Source: an uncultured Succinatimonas sp.
GTDB lineage: Bacteria; Pseudomonadota; Gammaproteobacteria; Enterobacterales; Succinivibrionaceae
Assembly: GCF_905203285.1 (NCBI RefSeq)
Contig: NZ_CAJKVK010000043.1
Location: 1-16,917 of the forward strand
DNA: 16,917 bases
Reading direction: 5' to 3'
The number at the start of each line of letters is the position of its first letter. Within the stretch, counting starts at the first letter, position 1. A program made the translations under genes and the position numbers. The notes beneath the pieces are model-generated. The model worked only from the letters and a program-made list of their open reading frames with translations, was not told the origin of the DNA and did not search any database. Below are positions 14,807 through 16,917 of this stretch, piece after piece.

Positions 14807-15871
14807 ATGACAAGAGAGTTTAAACTTTACCGTAAACAGCTTCATTTTAAATTTAAAGCAGGCACTTCACGCGGTTATTACACAACTCGTGACTGTTATT
14901 TCTTAACTATTGAGGAAAACGGGGAAATAAAAGGCATCGGCGAATGTTCTCCGCTTCCCGGGCTTAGTGCCGAATTTTCTGATAAAAAAAGTTTTGAGGC
15001 AAAACTTGAAGCTTTTACGGCTCGTGCCAATTTTGACAAAAACTTTAATCTATCAGTACTTAAAAACGAGTCATCCATATTATTTGCATTTGAAAGCGCT
15101 CTTTTGCATGAAGATCGTAAATCGTTTTTGTTGTTTAACAATGCTTTTACAAAAGGAATTACTCCCATAAATATAAACGGTCTTATATGGATGGGAGATT
15201 ATGAAACCATGCGCAAGCGCATTATTGCAAAAATCAATGACGGTTTTAAATGCATAAAAGTCAAAATAGGAGCCATTGATTTTGCAAAAGAAATTGATCT
15301 TTTAAAACTCATACGCAGTGAATTTGCTGAAAAAGATTTAACCTTAAGAGTTGACGCTAACGGAGCTTTTTCTCCTGATAAGGCATTAATAAAACTACAT
15401 GAGCTTGCCAAATATGATATTCATTCAATTGAGCAGCCGATAAAAGCCGGGCAATACGACGCCATTTGCCAAATTTGTAGAGAAAGCCCTATTCCTGTCG
15501 CTCTTGATGAAGAGCTTATCGGCATAAACGATAGCAGGAAAAAAGAGAAACTGCTTGAACAAATCAAACCGTCCTTTATAGTTTTAAAACCTACGCTGCA
15601 CGGCGGTCTTAAAAGTACGATTGAATGGATAAAACTTGCTCAATCTTATGGGATTGGATACTGGATCACCTCAGCTCTTGAATCATCAATCGGTCTTAAC
15701 GTTATAGCTCAATTTACCGGCAGCTTAAATTTATCTAATCATCAAGGTTTAGGAACCGGCCAGCTATTTGACGATAATTTGGATTTTCCGGCTTTAAAGC
15801 TTAACGGAGAACAAATGACTTTTGATTCATCTGCATTAGATAAAGTAAATTTAAAGGAATTTTTATCGTGA
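14807..15871 (+). CDS. menC: o-Succinylbenzoate synthase MenC
   Basis: Enolase-superfamily enzyme that dehydrates SHCHC to o-succinylbenzoate. The 354-aa protein shows the capping region with AGTSRG (18-23) and GIGECSPLPGLS, then the barrel with VKIG base lysines K151/K153, metal ligands D183 (RVDANGAF), E209 (SIEQPI) and D234 (ALDEELIGI), and K261 (LKPTLHGG). The whole pattern, including NINGLIWMGD, KIGAIDF, ITSALESSIGLN and QGLGTGQLF, is the Bacteroidota MenC style, and it is longer than E. coli MenC (320 aa). AAGAGA precedes the ATG, nine bases after menB. Its TGA overlaps the GTG start of menE. Confidence 0.94.
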   Translation: MTREFKLYRKQLHFKFKAGTSRGYYTTRDCYFLTIEENGEIKGIGECSPLPGLSAEFSDKKSFEAKLEAFTARANFDKNFNLSVLKNESSILFAFESALLHEDRKSFLLFNNAFTKGITPININGLIWMGDYETMRKRIIAKINDGFKCIKVKIGAIDFAKEIDLLKLIRSEFAEKDLTLRVDANGAFSPDKALIKLHELAKYDIHSIEQPIKAGQYDAICQICRESPIPVALDEELIGINDSRKKEKLLEQIKPSFIVLKPTLHGGLKSTIEWIKLAQSYGIGYWITSALESSIGLNVIAQFTGSLNLSNHQGLGTGQLFDDNLDFPALKLNGEQMTFDSSALDKVNLKEFLS

Positions 15872-16917
15872 TTTATATAAACGATGAAAGCTATCCTATT
15901 GAGTTTGCAAAAGAAGCTAAGTTATGTCCGTATATCGCCATAAAATACGGCAAAGACAGCTTCATTTATAAAACAGCTCAATTTATTGAAGAGTTTTATA
16001 ACAATAAAAGCTATGTAGAAGTTTTAACTTCAGGATCTACCAGCAAACCTAAAAGCATTCGTGCCGAAAAACAAAGAATGCTTGCAAGCGCATCCATGAC
16101 AGTTTCTTTTTTGCGGTTAAAAGAAAAAAATACTGTGCTTTTGTGCATGCCGCTTGAACATATCGCGGGCAAAATGGTGATTGTAAGAGCTTTATATCAA
16201 AACCTTAAAATCATAGCTCAAAAGCCGTCTGCAAACCCTTTTGCAACCGCTCCGCAGAATCTTGACTTTGCCGCAATTACGCCGATGCAGGCTTACTGCG
16301 CTTTAGAAGACGAGCACAGCCGAAAAATAATGGCAAGCTGCCGAAAAATTATAATCGGCGGAGGTTTTATCGATAAAAATCTATATGAAAAACTTATTAC
16401 TCTTCCATGTGAAATTTACCACAGCTACGGAATGACTGAAACTTTATCTCATATTGCGTTAAAGCGTATAAGTAAAGAAAAGTGTGAGTTTAAACCGCTC
16501 CCGGGAGTAACCGTAAATCTTTCAGCTCGCGGAACACTTGTAATAGATGCACCGAAAATCTGTTCTCAGCTTCTTGAAACCAACGATATTGCTGAAATTA
16601 CCGATAACGGATTTATCATCAAAGGCCGAATTGATAATGTTATAAATTCCGGAGGGATTAAACTTATTCCTGAAGAAATCGAAGAAAAATTGAGTCTTGT
16701 TATTAAGACCCCATTTGCTGTAACCGCACGAAAAAGTTCAAAATTCGGGGAAGAAGCGATCTTAATAAGTGAACAAGCACTTAATGAGACTTTGCTTAAC
16801 AAGGCCTATCAAAATCTTAACAAGTACGAAAAACCCAAAGCTGTAATCATTAATAAGATCCCGCTGACAGCTACGAACAAAATAAATCGTGCCCAATTAA
16901 AAGCATTATTTTTCAAA
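15868..16917 (+). CDS. menE: o-Succinylbenzoate-CoA ligase MenE (3' end outside window)
   Basis: AMP-forming ligase that activates o-succinylbenzoate to OSB-CoA. The frame begins at a GTG sharing four bases with the menC stop (GTGA), with AAAGGAAT about 10 bases upstream, and stays open for 350 codons to the window edge. ANL-family motifs appear in order: P-loop LTSGSTSKPK (53-62), YHSYGMTETLSHIA (184-197), ETNDIAE with ribose-binding D240, the hinge KGRIDNVINSGG (252-263) and the C-terminal TATNKINR with catalytic lysine K338. Since the last motif is present, probably only a few residues are missing. The enzyme is about 100 residues shorter than E. coli MenE (451 aa) because the N-terminal domain is reduced, as in Bacteroidota. 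Confidence 0.93.
   Translation, partial: MIYINDESYPIEFAKEAKLCPYIAIKYGKDSFIYKTAQFIEEFYNNKSYVEVLTSGSTSKPKSIRAEKQRMLASASMTVSFLRLKEKNTVLLCMPLEHIAGKMVIVRALYQNLKIIAQKPSANPFATAPQNLDFAAITPMQAYCALEDEHSRKIMASCRKIIIGGGFIDKNLYEKLITLPCEIYHSYGMTETLSHIALKRISKEKCEFKPLPGVTVNLSARGTLVIDAPKICSQLLETNDIAEITDNGFIIKGRIDNVINSGGIKLIPEEIEEKLSLVIKTPFAVTARKSSKFGEEAILISEQALNETLLNKAYQNLNKYEKPKAVIINKIPLTATNKINRAQLKALFFK

Noticed and set aside
1..16917. Search for defence systems, phage, insertion sequences, CRISPR repeats, toxin-antitoxin pairs and tRNA genes
   Set aside because: Nearly all sequence is explained by recognised metabolic and transport genes, and the gaps contain only short regulatory elements.

Overview
This AT-rich window carries ordinary chromosomal metabolism, with no phage, insertion sequence, CRISPR array, tRNA or rRNA that I can see. 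The host looks like an anaerobic or facultative gammaproteobacterium. TrpC and TrpF are fused in one protein, TrpB, LdhA, BrnQ, GltS and MscL all read like their enterobacterial counterparts, and D-lactate dehydrogenase sits near menaquinone synthesis. A gut or rumen Succinivibrionaceae-type organism would fit, but that is inference and not proven by the sequence.

Layout. (1) 1-4590, plus strand: the end of an upstream gene (27 nt, possibly trpG), then trpD, trpCF, trpB and trpA, tightly packed, making tryptophan from anthranilate onward. (2) 4591-4948: a 358-nt regulatory gap with a promoter-like element running straight into an intrinsic terminator, a PurR/LacI-type operator-like palindrome and an FNR/CRP-like palindrome ahead of ldhA. 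(3) 4949-7488, plus strand: ldhA (D-lactate dehydrogenase) with a strong terminator, then brnQ (branched-chain amino acid carrier) with its own promoter. (4) 7489-7742: a gap between convergent genes full of inverted repeats and a bidirectional terminator. (5) 7743-10678, minus strand: gltS (sodium/glutamate symporter, with a promoter and CRP-like site), mscL (large mechanosensitive channel) and a DnaQ-like DEDDh exonuclease. (6) 10808-16917, plus strand: a tightly coupled menaquinone cluster, menI-menF-menD-menB-menC-menE. The menE reading frame starts at GTG, overlaps menC and is still open at the window edge.

The men genes carry chorismate to isochorismate (MenF), SEPHCHC (MenD), o-succinylbenzoate (MenC), OSB-CoA (MenE), DHNA-CoA (MenB) and DHNA (MenI). 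MenH and MenA are not in the window. The most interesting signal is that this cluster, in gene order, protein lengths and sequence style, resembles the Bacteroidota version of the pathway rather than the enterobacterial one, while its neighbours are gammaproteobacterial. That suggests horizontal acquisition of the whole operon. A second clear observation is that the four Trp enzymes contain no tryptophan residue at all. I found no convincing undescribed system.
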